From contig WBMV01004345.1 of NCBI GenBank assembly GCA_013396655.1, forward strand, positions 558,001-622,000: a stretch of DNA of 64,000 bases. The letters are read 5' to 3'. Position numbers and translations under genes: made by a program. The DNA comes from Campylorhamphus procurvoides (lineage: Eukaryota; Chordata; Aves; Passeriformes; Dendrocolaptidae). How positions within the stretch are numbered: position 1 is the first letter of the stretch; each line of letters begins with the position of its first letter. The notes beneath the pieces are model-generated. The model had not been told where the DNA came from and did not search any database. It saw nothing but the letters and a program-made list of their open reading frames with translations. Shown here in pieces: positions 1 through 14,595 of the stretch.

Positions 1-3000
1 CATGCTTGATGCAGGATGCTTATGTTCTTGCTCTGTACTGCCTTTTCTGCACTTTTAACTAGTCCCTTTCCCACTTTCTGCATGGGATGCACAACACTGC
101 CTGCAATGGGTGCCCATATTACTTAGTTGTAACATTTGTCTGTCTAAGGAGCTGCTGAAAATGATATTCAGATGAAGTTAAATTGCCAGCTAAATACTGA
201 ACTGAGCAGTAGATGGTGAAGTCCCATGTGGTATTTTATTATCAATCTCATCAGAAGATTGTAAAGAACAATACCAATAATTAGTCAGCCTTCTAACCCT
301 GCAAAGCAGAACCTATTAGTTATATTACCCTTCATAGTGTACTTTATTAATAACTTCCTATTTTACTCATGTATTATGATGTAAGAACGATTTCTGGATC
401 TTAATGAAGATCTCATCCATTATATGAATTAAACAATACAATTGGACTGAACAGGTTCACATTTATTTATCCAGATATAAATCAGTGATCAGTAGGTTAG
501 TGTGTGCGTGATTGAAAAGGCAGCTTTTTGTTTCTGAAACGAGACCTTGGATTAATGGATGCTGAAAAGGTTTAAGAACTTCCTTTGCTGCCCTTCTGCT
601 AATGTTGTTACCCTAGTTATAAGATATTCAGCCTGTATGTTATATTCATATTCACTTCTAAGACACATGACCTGAATGTGGCAAAAAGATAATTTTATAA
701 TATAATGGTAAGAATTTAGAAGGATAAGGAATGAGGCCAGTAGCTAGCCTATAACGAAGGTTCTTTTTGAGGAAAGGATTCCAGTACGGCAGAGCTGTTA
801 AGATCTGCCCAAGTAAATGGAATTTAGGCATATATATATAAAATTAAACACATACCTCAGAGTTATTAATCAGGATCTGAAAGTTTATTAAGGTTTGTAA
901 TTGAGTCAAGACAAAGTGAGTACATTTTCCTTGACTTGTTGTGGCTTCAGTAAACTGTGTTTGCAATCACGTTACCTAAAAGTTATTGGGAATAAAAAGT
1001 CTAAGGGAGTTCAGTAACAGATTGGCTCAAGTTCTCAAGAGAGCACAAGCACTAAATACATTTATGGATTTAATTTTAGGGAATTTTGCTAAAAATTATT
1101 TGATTTAGCATTTGTTGCTATGTGCTAGAAACAGTTTCTCTGACCATACGCTTGATATATGTTGGCTCCATGCTTTGAACTGGTAAATATTTACTTAGGA
1201 AGTTGTTGGGGTTTTCTGTGGTTATTAAGCTGATGACTGCTCATATATAACTGATCTGAAGTGAATTGCCATCTCAAGCCAACCTTCCTTAAAGTAGGCT
1301 AGACAGTGAGACTGTATTACTACTGTCCCCACCACAAGCTTGCTCGCCACAAGCCACAAATTGCCCTTTTAGGAAAGCAAAGCAAGCTTAAGGCAGTGAT
1401 AATCTGCAGTGCCCAGGCAAAAGCACTTTTTAAATATGCTTGCAAACATTGCTCTAGAAAGACACAAAGGTAATTAAAGCTTCAAATAATTAGGGGGGAC
1501 AGAGGGGGAAGCCAAACAAAAAGGTAATGCTAAATTTTGATATAATCTATCAGTATTTAAATTTAAGGTTGAAATCCCATCCCTAGCTGCCTTCCTACAG
1601 ATTGGTTTGGATAAATTTGTAGAACAAAAAACCCTGCTTTTGCTCTTAGGAATCTTCAGTTTTGAATTTATTTTTCAGTTTTAGGCACAAATTAATACAA
1701 CTCTGATAAACTAAATGTTACATTTTTTCAAGCTGTTGAGGAGAAAGAGATGTATTGAAGACCAGTTTTCTGATTTTAGAAAGCAAGCTTTAGGGCTTGC
1801 TGGCTTTTTTTCTTTGTTTTGTTTTAGAGTGTTGGGGTTTTTACAAGTGTATTTTTTTCTTGTGTCTAAGACACTGAGAGACAGGCCAGTGGGTCTCTGA
1901 GGTTTCTGATAGACATTCAAAACCTGTAAACTGTATTTATTACTCAGTGTAAGACACAAGGCTAATGAAATGAATCGATAACATTCTGCACACACATCTT
2001 GTGTTTACCTAGTTCTGCATAAGTATGAATGAAAATTTTACTTATTGTTTAACTAATATTTAATTAGCCAGCTATATTAGTTCTGGGTATTGATTTTACA
2101 CTAGCAGTAAATTTGATAAATCTTTTTACAACTATTTAATTGCTTATTGCTTTGTTTGTAGATAACAAAATAGCTGAGACATTAAGCTGCCAGGAATGAG
2201 CACACACCTATACAAACCCAAAAATACCCAAAACTAATTATTTTATCATGAAATTCTTGGCAGACATCAAATCAGAGTCTGGTCTATGAACCCACATATA
2301 TTTAAATACTGATTTTTTAAATGTTGGAAATGATAAACCTCTAGAAGTACAGGCGAATGTCTGAATTTGGAGTGAGATCCCGTTGTAGAAGTCCTAATGA
2401 GGAATAATTCAAGTGAAAGTTGTAGCCACAGTCAACTACCCTGTGACTTTTAAATTGAATTAAAGATGCTTAAATGTGCATGGAACCACTGCAGGGAGGA
2501 GAACAGGGATCTAAACACTAAGTAGGCTCTGCCTGAAGTTAGTAAGACGGAGTCCTGATGAATGCATCTGCGTTTAAGCATTGTTCCTGAAGGGGGTAAA
2601 TGGTGAAGAAATCATGTTTGGAGCAATGCTGGTTAGGAGTGATGTTCTGTTGCTCATTTAGATCATGAACCTTTTGTCAATACTAACAATTAGTGGGCTA
2701 AAGATTCCATTGACCACACCACAAGAATCAATATACACAGTACTTGTTAGTTATTTACCACAGAGTGTATTAAAGCCTATAGATTCACCATAAATCCTTT
2801 AAAGCTATCCTGCTATGATCCTTGCCACAACATGCATTGACACATCAATAAATCCTTTTGACAAGGGTGATATGTGAAAATCAATACCAGTTTATCAGCT
2901 ATTTCCATGTAGTCTTTTCTACAGGGGTTTAAAGATCTTTTCCCAAAGCTGTATAACTGACATGGTGTAGGGACAGATCTTGAATCAAATAGTGACCTTG

Positions 3001-6000
3001 ATTAATGCTGTTCACTCAAAGAATTTTGTAAATCCTGTACAAGGGACATAAACCCATTTTGGGTGATTTTCACTGTTTGGAAAGTGTTTTTCAAAGCTTT
3101 TACTTTTTTTTTTTTCTTCCATGAAAGTGAGTGAACTTTCTGTGTGACCACACAATAAATTAGACTTTTTTTTTTCTTTTGATGATAAAAAAATTGCCAG
3201 GTGTTTCTTTTTCATTAAGCTATTTTCTACAACACAAGAGCCATCACCAAAGGCTGTGCTGTGTACTTATTCGGCTATAAAAACTGTATTGCATTATAAA
3301 AATAGGTTTAAAAAATGTATAATGGAAAGTGTACAGTTTAGGCAGAGTACACTTTTTTTTTTTAGTTGGTTCTTGTTGAGTGCCTGAGGAACTTTGAGCT
3401 GATCCCATCTCATTTCAATGGTGAAGCATAGTCTCCTTGGGCTTCCAGTGATGGTGATTTTTCATGTCTAAATAACAAATTATTTAGATTTTTACAGTGA
3501 TTCCTTCTATGCATACTGTCCTCCAAACATATGCAGTAGTTTTATCCTGAAGTTGTATATATTACTTATTTCATCAGCAAGTTCTAATTATGATGGAGGA
3601 TGTAATAACCTTGGCAACCTAGGAAAAAAAAGTCTCTAAAATACAGAAATATATCTGAAACAAAACTTAATCAAAAAACAACAGCTACATTACTGACACT
3701 AATTGTTACTCATTTTAGATTAAACTCTTTTTGCACCTTTCTTGAACAACAAATTAACAATTTGAATTCCAAAGTAGGCAAAATAATTAATTAGTTCCAT
3801 ATCTTGCATTAGGGGCATGTAAGACACTCAGCAGCTTAAAAATCATCTCAAATCCCACAGAAAGGAAAGGATAAGGAAGCCTATTACATGGCTCTTTGGG
3901 ACTACCTCTGCTAGAGTGAGCTTTGATAGGAGCAGATCCAGCTCCCACTTCAGTCAATGGGAGCTGGCATTGATAATGGTAGGGTTTGATCTGCCCTGTG
4001 ATATAATTTTTCCTGTGAATGCTGAATTTATTTCATGTGTTTCCTGTCAAATTTTTTACAGATACTGACCATAAAGGAAGGAATAAGAAAGCTTTGGCAT
4101 ACCTTGCAATGGTTTTAAATGAACCGATGCAAAAGATCACTGCAACAGTCAATGATGGGAGGTTCCTGTCATTAGGTCTTTCCCTGCCCCATGCTATATA
4201 ACATTTCACTGGAAAAATCTTACCTAAACCTCCACTCTAAAATCTCAATTATTCTGCTCTGTGTATGGTATAGTACTTCACACTATCTGTCTTTCTTTCT
4301 CCCCTTCATTTTCCTCTCCTTCATAATTTCTCCTTTATGTTGTTCTGTCTGATGAATCTCTGAAGTACTGATAAACGGTACTAATACATGTAATGTATTA
4401 AATGTCATTAAAATGCAGGGAAAACTGTGTGTTTTTTAACACATGAACTGTCCTTAAAAGTAATTAGTGAATTTTTTGCTTTTTGACAAGGGTTTGTTAA
4501 ATACTTTCTGTGTCTTTCTCCCCTTAAAAGAGGAAAACTGTTTTCTCATAATGCTGCTCTTTCCCATTAGAGTAGTCTGGATTTCTCAGTGCACAATCAG
4601 GATGGGATTCTGGTGTGTGCCGCAGGGACTGCAGGCTGAAAAGGGAAGGCAGTATGAAGAAAAGGGTGGAATAAAATTCACGTAAACAACCGAAGAACAA
4701 TGATCCCTGAAAGAGAAACAAGGTAGAGTAGCCTCAGGCAACAGATAACCCAGGCTCCAGCTGACCTTGGCAGCATGACAGGGTCTTTATGTAAGGCCAG
4801 AATCCTCTAGCAATTTCATCAGTTTTGCCCCACTGTCAACCTTGCATCTATTGTTAATTTACATATTTCCCTTTTTTTTCCTCTGATCACATGTATTTAT
4901 TGCTCAAATGTATTATGACTAACAAAAGGAAGATCTCTAACTACACTTGAGCCTTCTCAGGTCTCAGACTCCAGGGGACTGATAAAACTCAGGACTGGTG
5001 GGTTTTTTGTTTCGTTTCAAAGCTCTTGATCCAGGGAAAGTTAGAAACTAGCTCTGCACCACCAGTGTTGAATTTTGGGTCTAAGAGCAGTCTTGCTTCT
5101 CATTTTGGCATATAGTGTACATCTTTTGTCCTTTCTGCTGTGAGTGTGCAGTTAAACTAACAGCAGAGGATGGAAAGGCAACCGTCTCAAGCACGTCACT
5201 TGGCAGCAATCAGAACTTAAGTATGAACAGATTTGTTGAGGCAACTTTCCCAGCCTATTCAGTAAAGGCAACCCATTCTGAGCCTTGTGTACTATGACCT
5301 GATGGGGTCTATTAAATATCTTCACATAAAACACAGCAGGAGCCAGTGTAAGGAAAAAAAGGTTTCATTTAGAAACCTAAGTTAAAAACTGTCAACAGTT
5401 CTGTCTCGCCAAGAATACTCGTTTGACTGTTTGTTTGCAAAGGATGCATCAATGCATCTTGCTTTAAAATTGTAAAGGCTGCATGTTTTTTAATTGTGTA
5501 AGAATTTTGGCATTTCTTTGGCTATAACATGTGATCATGCTGCTGCATCCACAGCTGGTATATATCGATGAAACTCCGTATATGCAGCTGAGAGAGGAAG
5601 ATGACTTGGTGATGTTTTCGGTACAGGCTACCATCTGCCCTATGCACCTGTGTTGTTGCATGTGGAGAACTTTTTTAAAGTCACAATATATCGGCAAGAG
5701 TCAAACACTTGTGAACTAAACTGTACAGGATAAAAAGGTGTTACCATGGTGTTTTGATGTTTTAACAGTTTTCAATGTTAGTATAATTTAAGAGAGCAAA
5801 TTGCAAGTTTTAGCTGATAATTTCTAAAGGATCGTTTCTACTGTTTGGAGCATTTTGTGGATATCTTCATTTGACACTGATGAATCAATTTCCAATCTGT
5901 TTATTTTTAAAGGAATGAGTCCTAGAGCTTAAAAACACACTAGTAAAAATACTGTTTATTTTTAATGCTGCTGAAAATAGAGGAATCTTGTGCTTATATA

Positions 6001-9000
6001 GTTAAAAAGGAGACTGTTGTCATATACATATACTGATATATACTAATAATTACACAGAAAGCTGTCTGCTGTTTTCAAAAGCAGGGAGAAATTTTTGTCA
6101 GTCTTCTACTGATTACACCCATTTTGATCAGATTTTCCTCCAGAGGAGGTGCAGTGGCAGAAATCTGTGCAAAAAAATTAAAAAAGGTATTACTGCATGA
6201 CCATGAAGTGTCTTCGGAAAATTATTTTCCCTTATTATTCCTTATTACCTTTATCTTGTCAGCTATCCCCTACAGTTGAAAATTGGGGTTAGGAGCCAAG
6301 TTAGAATTTTGAACAAACAAACAAATGTGAGGAAGCAAGAGAGGATTTCAGAGGCAGGGATTTGTCTGGTAGGAAGGAAGTCAAGGAAACCATCAAGAAG
6401 ATGGTTTTATTCCTGCCCTCCAGTCTGACCCACTTTTTTTCCTTCAGTTGTTTATACACAAACAATGATATAGCAGGAGTGTTAAATAAATAGCACTGTT
6501 TTGTCAACTTTGTATTTCAGTACAAAGACTGTATCAATTGCTTTAGTTAGTTTGTAAATCCACTAGTAGAGACACTGAAATCTGAAGTCTTGACAATGCT
6601 GCATAGATGTTTAACTGAATTAATGATAAGGTGTAAAAGCATACCAGAGTCTGTTAGATGCGGGAGAAACAAGCTCATTTTGGTTTTTACCTCCAGCAGT
6701 TGTGTGACAAAACCAAACCACTCATTCTTCATTTGGTGCCTTGCACAGTGGGGATGAGAAAATATTTTACTTTTTTCCAAGCACATGATGGTAGTGTTCT
6801 AAAACCCAGCACCAAAAATCTTACAAAAGCCTAGTCTGTGTAGTCAGTCCACACAATATATGTTTGTTCTTTGGAATTTCTGATTTTCTGGGATTCAGAC
6901 ACCCCTTTCATACTCTGACTGAGACTGGGGCCTGTGCTGGAGACAGGTTGGAAGAAGAAGGGCCTGCTCTTAAGGATGTCTCAGCGTACATTTTGGCTGA
7001 GGTCCTCTCAAGAGTTGTAAAGAAATTTGGCAGGTGAAATGCAGCAATCCTTTGCAAAGATGTTTTCTCATGTTTGAACAGCTCTGATGGCCACTGTCAA
7101 AGTGGGACAACTACCAGTCACTCCTGAACTCTTCCCAGCCCTTTTTGGGAGAAACTGATGTCATGATTCATCTTCTCATGAGACAGTGCTCATGTTTCCC
7201 TGCTGTTTTATGCCTCAGCACAGGAGGAGGTTCTTTGTTTTCTCTCCCCTTGCACTCGCTTCTTACAGCCCCATGCAGGGCTAAATACAATCTGGCTCAT
7301 GGTAGAAATTTGGAATCTGTTTGCTTGCTCTTCTACAGCTTTCAAGGCTTGCCAGCAATACTGTGGGAAGCCTGGAAAAAATTAAAGCGTTATTCTATCC
7401 TGAAACTTGTCTCTGCAAAAATGCTATTCTAGGCTTCCATGTTTATTGTTTCTCCATGATTCTCTGTATGAAATTTGATCCATTTATAAAGGGGACCAAA
7501 ACAAAAAAACAAAAAAAAGGAATAAAATCCCTGATTACCTGCCCAGCAGACTCCTTGTGTGAGCAGCCAACCTGAATTCTCTCTCCTCAATCTGTGAATC
7601 AGACTCTCTTCTGGTCAAAGGAATCAAACCCAGCTGAGGATGGCTTTGCTGTGTTTGAGCTTAAAATTCTTTTCAGCTGAAAAAACTGACATTACTTGAC
7701 AACAAATTCACAGTTCATAACTATTTTTAAACATTAGTATATTGACTGGTTCATAGGGAAGACAACTGTAAACGGTGGGGCAGAAGTTGAGGTTTCCTCT
7801 GAGCAATATTTTTGTCATTTGTATTGCAGTGCAATTTATTCGGCCTGCAGAGTAACTTTGCATGTTTCAAATGCAAGTTACAGACCAGTTCTCTCCTTAG
7901 CCCTCTTAAAAGAGCCGAAATCACCCCTTTATTCATTCAGTTGGAGTGAAACTCTGTAGATTTAAGTAATTTATCTCTATAAAATTCAATGGAGTTTATC
8001 ATAGACTTTCCTTTGGATGCTTTTATTGGAAGGAGAAGGATATGGTACATAGCTTGCCTTTACCTTTAGGCTAGTGGCAGAGAAGTTCTGAAAGGCCCCC
8101 TGTGTCATAAATACAGGGAGGTACATCACGGGCCCTGATGTGAGAAGGCCTACAAGAATTCTGGATTGAAAACAGTAGATTCACTAATGATCAGATCTTG
8201 TGAACTGGTGAGTAGCCTTTCTCTTTTGTGGAAACTCTTTCTGTTTATATTCAGAAATCAAACAAGTGAGCTAATTAAGTCTTCATGATATGTGAAAAAG
8301 TTCTTCTGGTCTACAAAGCCATAAAGAAGACACTCGAACCACTCTCTAGGGAACTAAGAACTTGGCCTTTATTAGTTCAGGATGTAATTATCTCTTTAAA
8401 TATAATTAATAAAGAAGATCAATCTTAATGGACCACTATTTTTTAGAAGTATAGAAAAGCCAAAAAATTCAGAAGTCACATATGCAAATTTGTCTTTTAT
8501 TATTTTGATTATATCTGTACTAATCTCTTGATAGTCCTGAGAAAAGGGAGGAACTCTGTACATGTCCATGCAGCTGGTGTCCCCTCGGAGCTGCGCTCAC
8601 TTCCTGGCCTTAGAGGAGTCACTGAGTCCGAGTGCCTCAGGTGGCATGTGCCCTGCTTCACTTCCACAATGAGTGATGGGGGCAGCCTGGCACCAAAGGC
8701 TGAAAGTTGGTGTTTGCTGGTCATTGCCAAGAAATGAATTGGGCTTCGCTGTGCGGAGTGGGGTAGATTACTGTCACAGGCCTCAGTCTTAGCGGTGAAC
8801 TCCTTCATTTGCCTGCATTTAAAACTGGCTTTTCTTCAGTTAGTAAGAAACATTTTAAATAGGGCTGGTTTTCCCTTTTTGAGAATCAATCATAATAAAA
8901 TAATTTTTAAAAAATGTGGATACTTGCAAGAAAAGAGAAAAGGGAATTATTTGTTGCACTCATTGCCAGGGTTATGTTCTCATTCCTTCTAGTTTTAAAG

Positions 9001-10021
9001 TCCTCTTGGCCCATGACAAAAAGGATTTTTTTAATTTGATGACATCTTGCAAAATAAAATAATGCTCTCTTAAAATAATGTGCAATTAAATGGTTGACAA
9101 AATCTATCACTGAAATCTGTGCTTTCATTATATCAGAAACATCAATAATCATGTTTTATACTGTATTTTGTGCTCTTTGATGCTGTAATAGATGAAGTTT
9201 TACTAAGCTTGTCTAAAATTCTCCATGATTGCTCCCTGTTTTCAGTTGCCGATAACTTTGTCAGACTTTAACCATTTGGCATCTCTGTGCGATGAAGTTT
9301 TCCACAGTTTTTTTTCTTAGCTGAATCTGTTGTGGAAAATTTCATAAAAAATTATTCAGATATTTCCAGGCATTAGGCAAGGGGAAAATATATTTGTTTT
9401 GACCACACTTAAAAGTCCTGGCAAACCTTGCTCTGAATAGCAAGGTTCTCCTCCCTCGCTCTGCCCCCCATCCTACTGTTTGGGAATAAGGATCTGAATT
9501 TTGGCAGGGTGCTCTTTGTCCTAATAAAATTGTTAGGAAAGGAATCACACTGGGTGAAGTTAAAAATCTTTCAGGAAGTGTATTGAAGACAGGTGGGAGA
9601 CTGGAGTTAGCTGATAAATAGTGCTATCTCTGGTTGGTGCCATTAGGAAGTAATGGGGGAAAGCGAGGGGGAAAGGACATGAAGAGAGAAACAGTTAATT
9701 GGGAATGAGGCCCTGATATGAAACTGGAAGCCAAAGGGAGCTGCAGGTTTTAGTATTTCCTACACAAAAGATCAGACCTTAGAATCAGCCTTTGGAGAAG
9801 GAAGGATTGTGGGGAAGTGGTGTCAGATGTCAACTATCCTGCCACCAGCAGATCCTTTGGGAAAGTACAAGTGAGCAAAACTGCAAAATGACCAAACACT
9901 TTTTACTGATCTATCAGCTCATCCCAAATGGGAGGTTGTCCCTGGAGCACTGTGTTCAGGAATTGCCAATGTATTCTGCCTCCACTAATACACCTAATGC
10001 ATTTTAAAATTTGTTTATACT
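1..10021 (+). other. LDB2 upstream intron, 5' part, no gene recognised
   Basis: This is AT-rich sequence with many stop codons in all frames. The short open frames here have no recognisable domains, and no CR1, tRNA or tandem array was recognised. Small items only: T-runs near 3105-3117 and 3353-3363, and a pyrimidine-rich stretch around 4285-4345. A short frame at 5551-5613 is listed under findings. Assignment to the LDB2 intron is inferred from the exon at 31073. Confidence 0.6.
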
Positions 10022-10620
10022 TGTGACTTCAAGGAAGCCTGGCAGCAATGAGTTCTAGAGCTTGTGCATTGTGTGAAAAACTACTTCCTATTACTGCATT
10101 TAAAACTGTGAGCTAATTTATTAGGTATCCTTATATTTTTTTTGTAATGTATTTATTGCAATGATGATTTTTAGGCTGAATAATCATGCCCTAAATACAC
10201 ACAAGAAAGTCCAGAACTTTTATGATTTGCAAACCTCTGTTGTACCCATCCCCAGTTACCTTTTTTCTGATCTGAAAGCATGTGGCTGGCCTTTTTTATC
10301 ACTACATATCATTAAACCAACATTTCCATGGAATTATCCATAATGGTTCAGAGATTTTTGTGCTGAGTGATAATAGCTAAGGCCCATTGCGGTTTAGATC
10401 TAATTAGGATTGTTTTCCCTCATATGCATTACTTTGCATTCATCAATACCCTCTGCTGTTTTATTGTTGTTTAGTATTTTGAATTTCCCACAACTCTGCA
10501 TTCAGATCAGCCAGCCAGAGTGACTCTTCATGCCTGGTAAACTTTTTCATGTTGATATCCATCTTCTTTCAGAGTCCTACAAGACTATACCTAACATCCC
10601 AGGTCCTTGGGAGTTGGGCT
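10022..10620 (-). mobile_element. Very old CR1 LINE remnant (3' part, inverted)
   Basis: Read on the minus strand, this matches the 3' half of a reptile/bird CR1 at many points. There is an RT-region segment containing gaatgcaaagtaatgcat, then a ccattatggataattcc segment (the LGVIVD-type region). Next come the tttcagatcagaaaaaagg segment and the cttttatgat/aacctct segment. The copy ends in ggaagtagtttttcacacaa and agctctagaactcattgctg. Several blocks are deleted, including much of the RT tail, and no frame is open. This 3' end type lacks the avian (ATTCTATG) tail, so it belongs to an older CR1 lineage than the copies at 14.2, 22.7 and 46.6 kb. Recognition is by remembered consensus; the borders are approximate. 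Confidence 0.8.
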
Positions 10621-13600
10621 GGTAGGTTTCCTCTTTTGTGAAAACTTGTCAGTTGTTGCTAACCTTTGTTTGCTATCTTTTAATTATTTATTAACCCGAT
10701 CTTGGGTTTTCCCTTATTAAAACTTAGAATAAGATAAAAATTGTCTGAGTTTCACAAAAAGACTTCAATTCCACTACTTGGAGATTCAGGAGTGTAATTT
10801 GCCTATGAAACTTTAATGGGCATCTTTTAGTTTATAATAAGTTCTTTAATTAAGTGATCTCACACTATCTGGTCATGTGATTTTTGCTTTCTTCAGTGCA
10901 CAGCATGGCTCTGTAATGGGATCAAATCAGGATAACATAAGGGAAGAGACTGTTATCTGGAGAATATTTGTTTCAGAATTTGACATCTGTACTGTGAATG
11001 AAATGGGTGTGTGTGTCGGTGGGGAAATGTCTCCCGGGTAAGGTGGTTAAACATTAAGTTCAACAACTGGTTGCATTTTCACATCTTACTTCGAGGTACT
11101 CACACGTGCAAGTAATGTGCAGGTTCTAATAGAGGCCAATGGCTTTGCCTGGCTATTTACAACAAGCTACAGTAATTTTACAAGAGATTGGAAGAGTGAC
11201 ATCTAAGAAATTTTGGATGAAAGAAGGCACACACAGATATATGAACAGGTTGACCTATGCACATAAGATCCTTCTTCTAACAGTAATTTAGAATTACATT
11301 ATTAGTATTATTAGAAAATATCTTTGTTTCTAGACAGCAGGAGAACCACTGTCCACTATGGTACAGAACAATTGCTTGCAAATTATTAGGCTTAAATGTT
11401 GGCAAAATAATATCTAAACTCTCAAGACAACTCTGGTGTTTATAAATCAACACCAGCTGTTCCTGTTTATGCAATACTTTGTAAACATAAAAGAATAAAA
11501 TAGAATCTGATATGACAGCTCATATACCAAGATTCAGCTTTCTGCAAAAACTAATCAGGCCATTAAAAAATGTGGGGTTTATTTGAGAGATTCTAGCAAA
11601 GCCAACTAGTCTCATGATAATAAGTGTAACCATGTTTGTCTAATGCCTTTAGGCATATGGCAGGTACCTGGCAAGGGGAATCCAAAAGCTAAGCAGTGAG
11701 AAGGGTTTTCGTGTTCTCCCCCTGAAAGGAACAAAGAGGAAGACCTTCTCATAGGCAGCACCTGTCAAGGATTTCTGAGCCATGTCAGTTTCAAATATGC
11801 CCTAAGTGCCAAATTCTGATTTCTGTCACACAGATTCTGTCACAGAAAGGCAAGGGATTCTTCGAAGTCTGTGGGGTTCACTTTAGTGTAATTGCCCTCA
11901 GAACACAGTCCCAGATCTCTCTTAGGAGCTGGGTGTGTAGAGCAGTTGGAGTATTACTCTCTCATAATTAAAGTCTTAATTAAAAGTTCTTGGGTTTCTT
12001 ATTTTGGTAAATATTTGTCATCTGCAGAGTGGCCTGGATGACACAGTTAGCTAAAACCAGTTAAGTGGGGGAAAAGTAAGATTTAGTAATTTCACAACTA
12101 GGTGTCTGGCCCTCAGAATGGGATAAAATCACAGCCCGGTTCCGTGTAAAGCGTAGGGTGAAAGCAGGCTCCTCAAACAAGCCATTTGTTAAGCTCAACA
12201 CTAAGGTCTTGTGGGGTGGTCTTTAGAAGGGAGGGATTATTTTCTGTTTTGTTATGAAATCCCAGCATCATTCCAGAGCTTGGATTCACCCAGACACATC
12301 TGCCCACCCAAATCCCTCAGGATAGGAACCTAAAATTTTCTTTTCAAAAAATGGGCACAGAAATGAGCTGTATTTTTCCTCTTCTTTTTTTGTCTGGAAG
12401 AAGTAATAGGGGCTGCATCTTCACCTCTGCTAATGTTTTATTTTGTTTAGGGCTGTCACTTTTGAAGTAAGTTATATGAATGTCTCAATTTACTGCAGGT
12501 CAGGTCATGTTGCAAAGCAATCTTGGCATGTGTGAACTGGATCTTAAGGTCTCTGCTTCCCAGTGTTCAGCCCATGAGATAGGTCCAAAGCTCATTGAAA
12601 TTTAACCCTTCCTTCCTCCTCTCCCACCCTCCAAAATTTCTGTATTGTGAGCATTGGATCATCAGCACCAGCTGTTTTGCTCTTCTTGCAGCTTGCCAAT
12701 GCAGATGTCACTAGAAACCTTCTGTATTTTATCTCGCAGAGGGCTCAGCTCCCATAGCTCCAGAATAGAATTCCTTCTTGCTTAGTCCCTTCTTGGCTCT
12801 GAAAGTTTCTAAAAACAGTGGCAGAGTCTCAAAAATATGTCTAGAAAGGTGTAAATAGCGCCTCTTTTGAACTCCTTTTGAAACTAGAGCATTGCCTGGG
12901 TGCTAGAGAAGGCAGCTTTGGCTCTCTGCAAGCTGCAGATCCTTGGATTTTGGTCTTCTTTGTAAATACTTTACCAATTAGGTTGTCATGTAGGAATTTT
13001 CTCCTTTTTACCTGTACTGGCCCAGCTCTTCAAGGGCTTAGATGTTGTCCGGTGCTTACCAAACCATGTTGCAGCTGTTTGGGGAGGAGAGGTCATGGGC
13101 AGAACAAAGCTGAAATCCAGCTGACTTAGACCTCTTGGTGTGGACATGACGATGTTTTCAAAGAGGGAGAGATTGCATTGTGGGCTTTTATATTAAAAAC
13201 ATGGATGGGGCTGGACTTCAATTGATCAAGTCTGTTTTGGATGCTACAGGCATCCTTTGGTTCTGGCTTCCTATTCTTTCTAGACAGCACATCTAGATGT
13301 TTTCATTTGTGAAATGTTCAAAAGCAGATCATAAACATTTTGACTAGTTTTGGAAATTATTCAGGCAAGTGCTATGTCTCCCTGTTCATTGTTCGTTAAT
13401 AGTTTGTAACAAATTTCCTATCTCTATTCAGATTTGCTACTCTTGCTTTATGATTGGTCACCTTTACTCAACATTTCCTAGTATTTTTTTTAAAGGATAC
13501 AGAAATCCCATCATGTGGCAGACTAACTAGTAGCAATAGTAGGTTTTCATGCTGAGTCTTATATTCTTAATTCTGCACCTCATTTTTTATAAGCTCCCTC

Positions 13601-14222
13601 TGTCTCTGCTGGAAATGAATTTAATTTAATCACAAGATTATTTTCTTTTGATGATTACATTCATCTTGGTAACCTGCCTCTAAATTTATTCTTCACAAAC
13701 ATTTGTATGAGCTAAAAATTGGTTGCAGAAATGTACATAAAGAACTCAAATTGAGATCAGATTTGTAATTTGAAAAATTCCCCACAAAATTTTTTACGTT
13801 ATTCAGCAACTTCTTATATTGAATCTTACACTACAAACAACTGTCTGTAGATTATTCAGCAATGCTGCAGTAGGACAAGGCATTAAATTGAATACTTGAG
13901 AATGGGATGTACTTTCTCTGAATTTTGTGGGCCGTGTTCTCAGAATGTATACTTTTCAAAAGGCATTTTTATTTCTAAATAGTATATGGGGATAACTATG
14001 CAAAGAGACATAATTTTTTGAGGGTGCAGTTCAGGTGGTATTTGTCACAGTGATTTAAAGCTCATCAAAAGGGCTGGGTAAAATAAAAAATGTTGCCCTC
14101 TTAACAGAAGCTTGGCCCCAGAGTGGAGCAGAAATGCTCAGCTAGGAATGGAGTTATGTCTTGCTCTGCACCCAGATACTGTGATTAGTGCTTACCAGGA
14201 GCCTAACACCTTCAGGGTGTCT
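10621..14222 (+). other. LDB2 upstream intron, no gene recognised
   Basis: Unique-looking intron sequence. The largest frame here (12878-13129, + strand) has no domain or sensible composition and is treated as chance. No repeat family or RNA gene was recognised. Confidence 0.6.
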
Positions 14223-14595
14223 GCCATAGAACCATAGAATGATTTGGGTTGGAAAGGACCTTTCAAGGTCATCTAGCTCCAACCCCCCTGGAATGAGCAA
14301 GGTCATCTTCAACTAGTTCAGGTTGCTCAGAGCCCCATCTGGCCTGACTTTGAATGTTTTCAGGGATGGGGCATCAACCACATATATGGGCAACTTATTC
14401 CAGTGTTTCATAATCCTCATTATTAAAAAAATTTTCTTCTTTATATCTAGTTTAAATCTATAGTCTTTTAGTTTAAAAACATTACCGCTTGTCTTATTGC
14501 AACATGACTGCTAAAAATTCTATTCCTGTCTTTCCTATAAGCCCCTCTTTTTAAGTACTCGAAGACTACAATAGCCTTCTCTTTTCCAGTCTGAA

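Noticed and set aside
8560..8760. Possible CpG island or alternative LDB2 promoter
   Set aside because: Only a small local rise in GC and a handful of CpGs; no first-exon coding sequence of LDB2 nearby.
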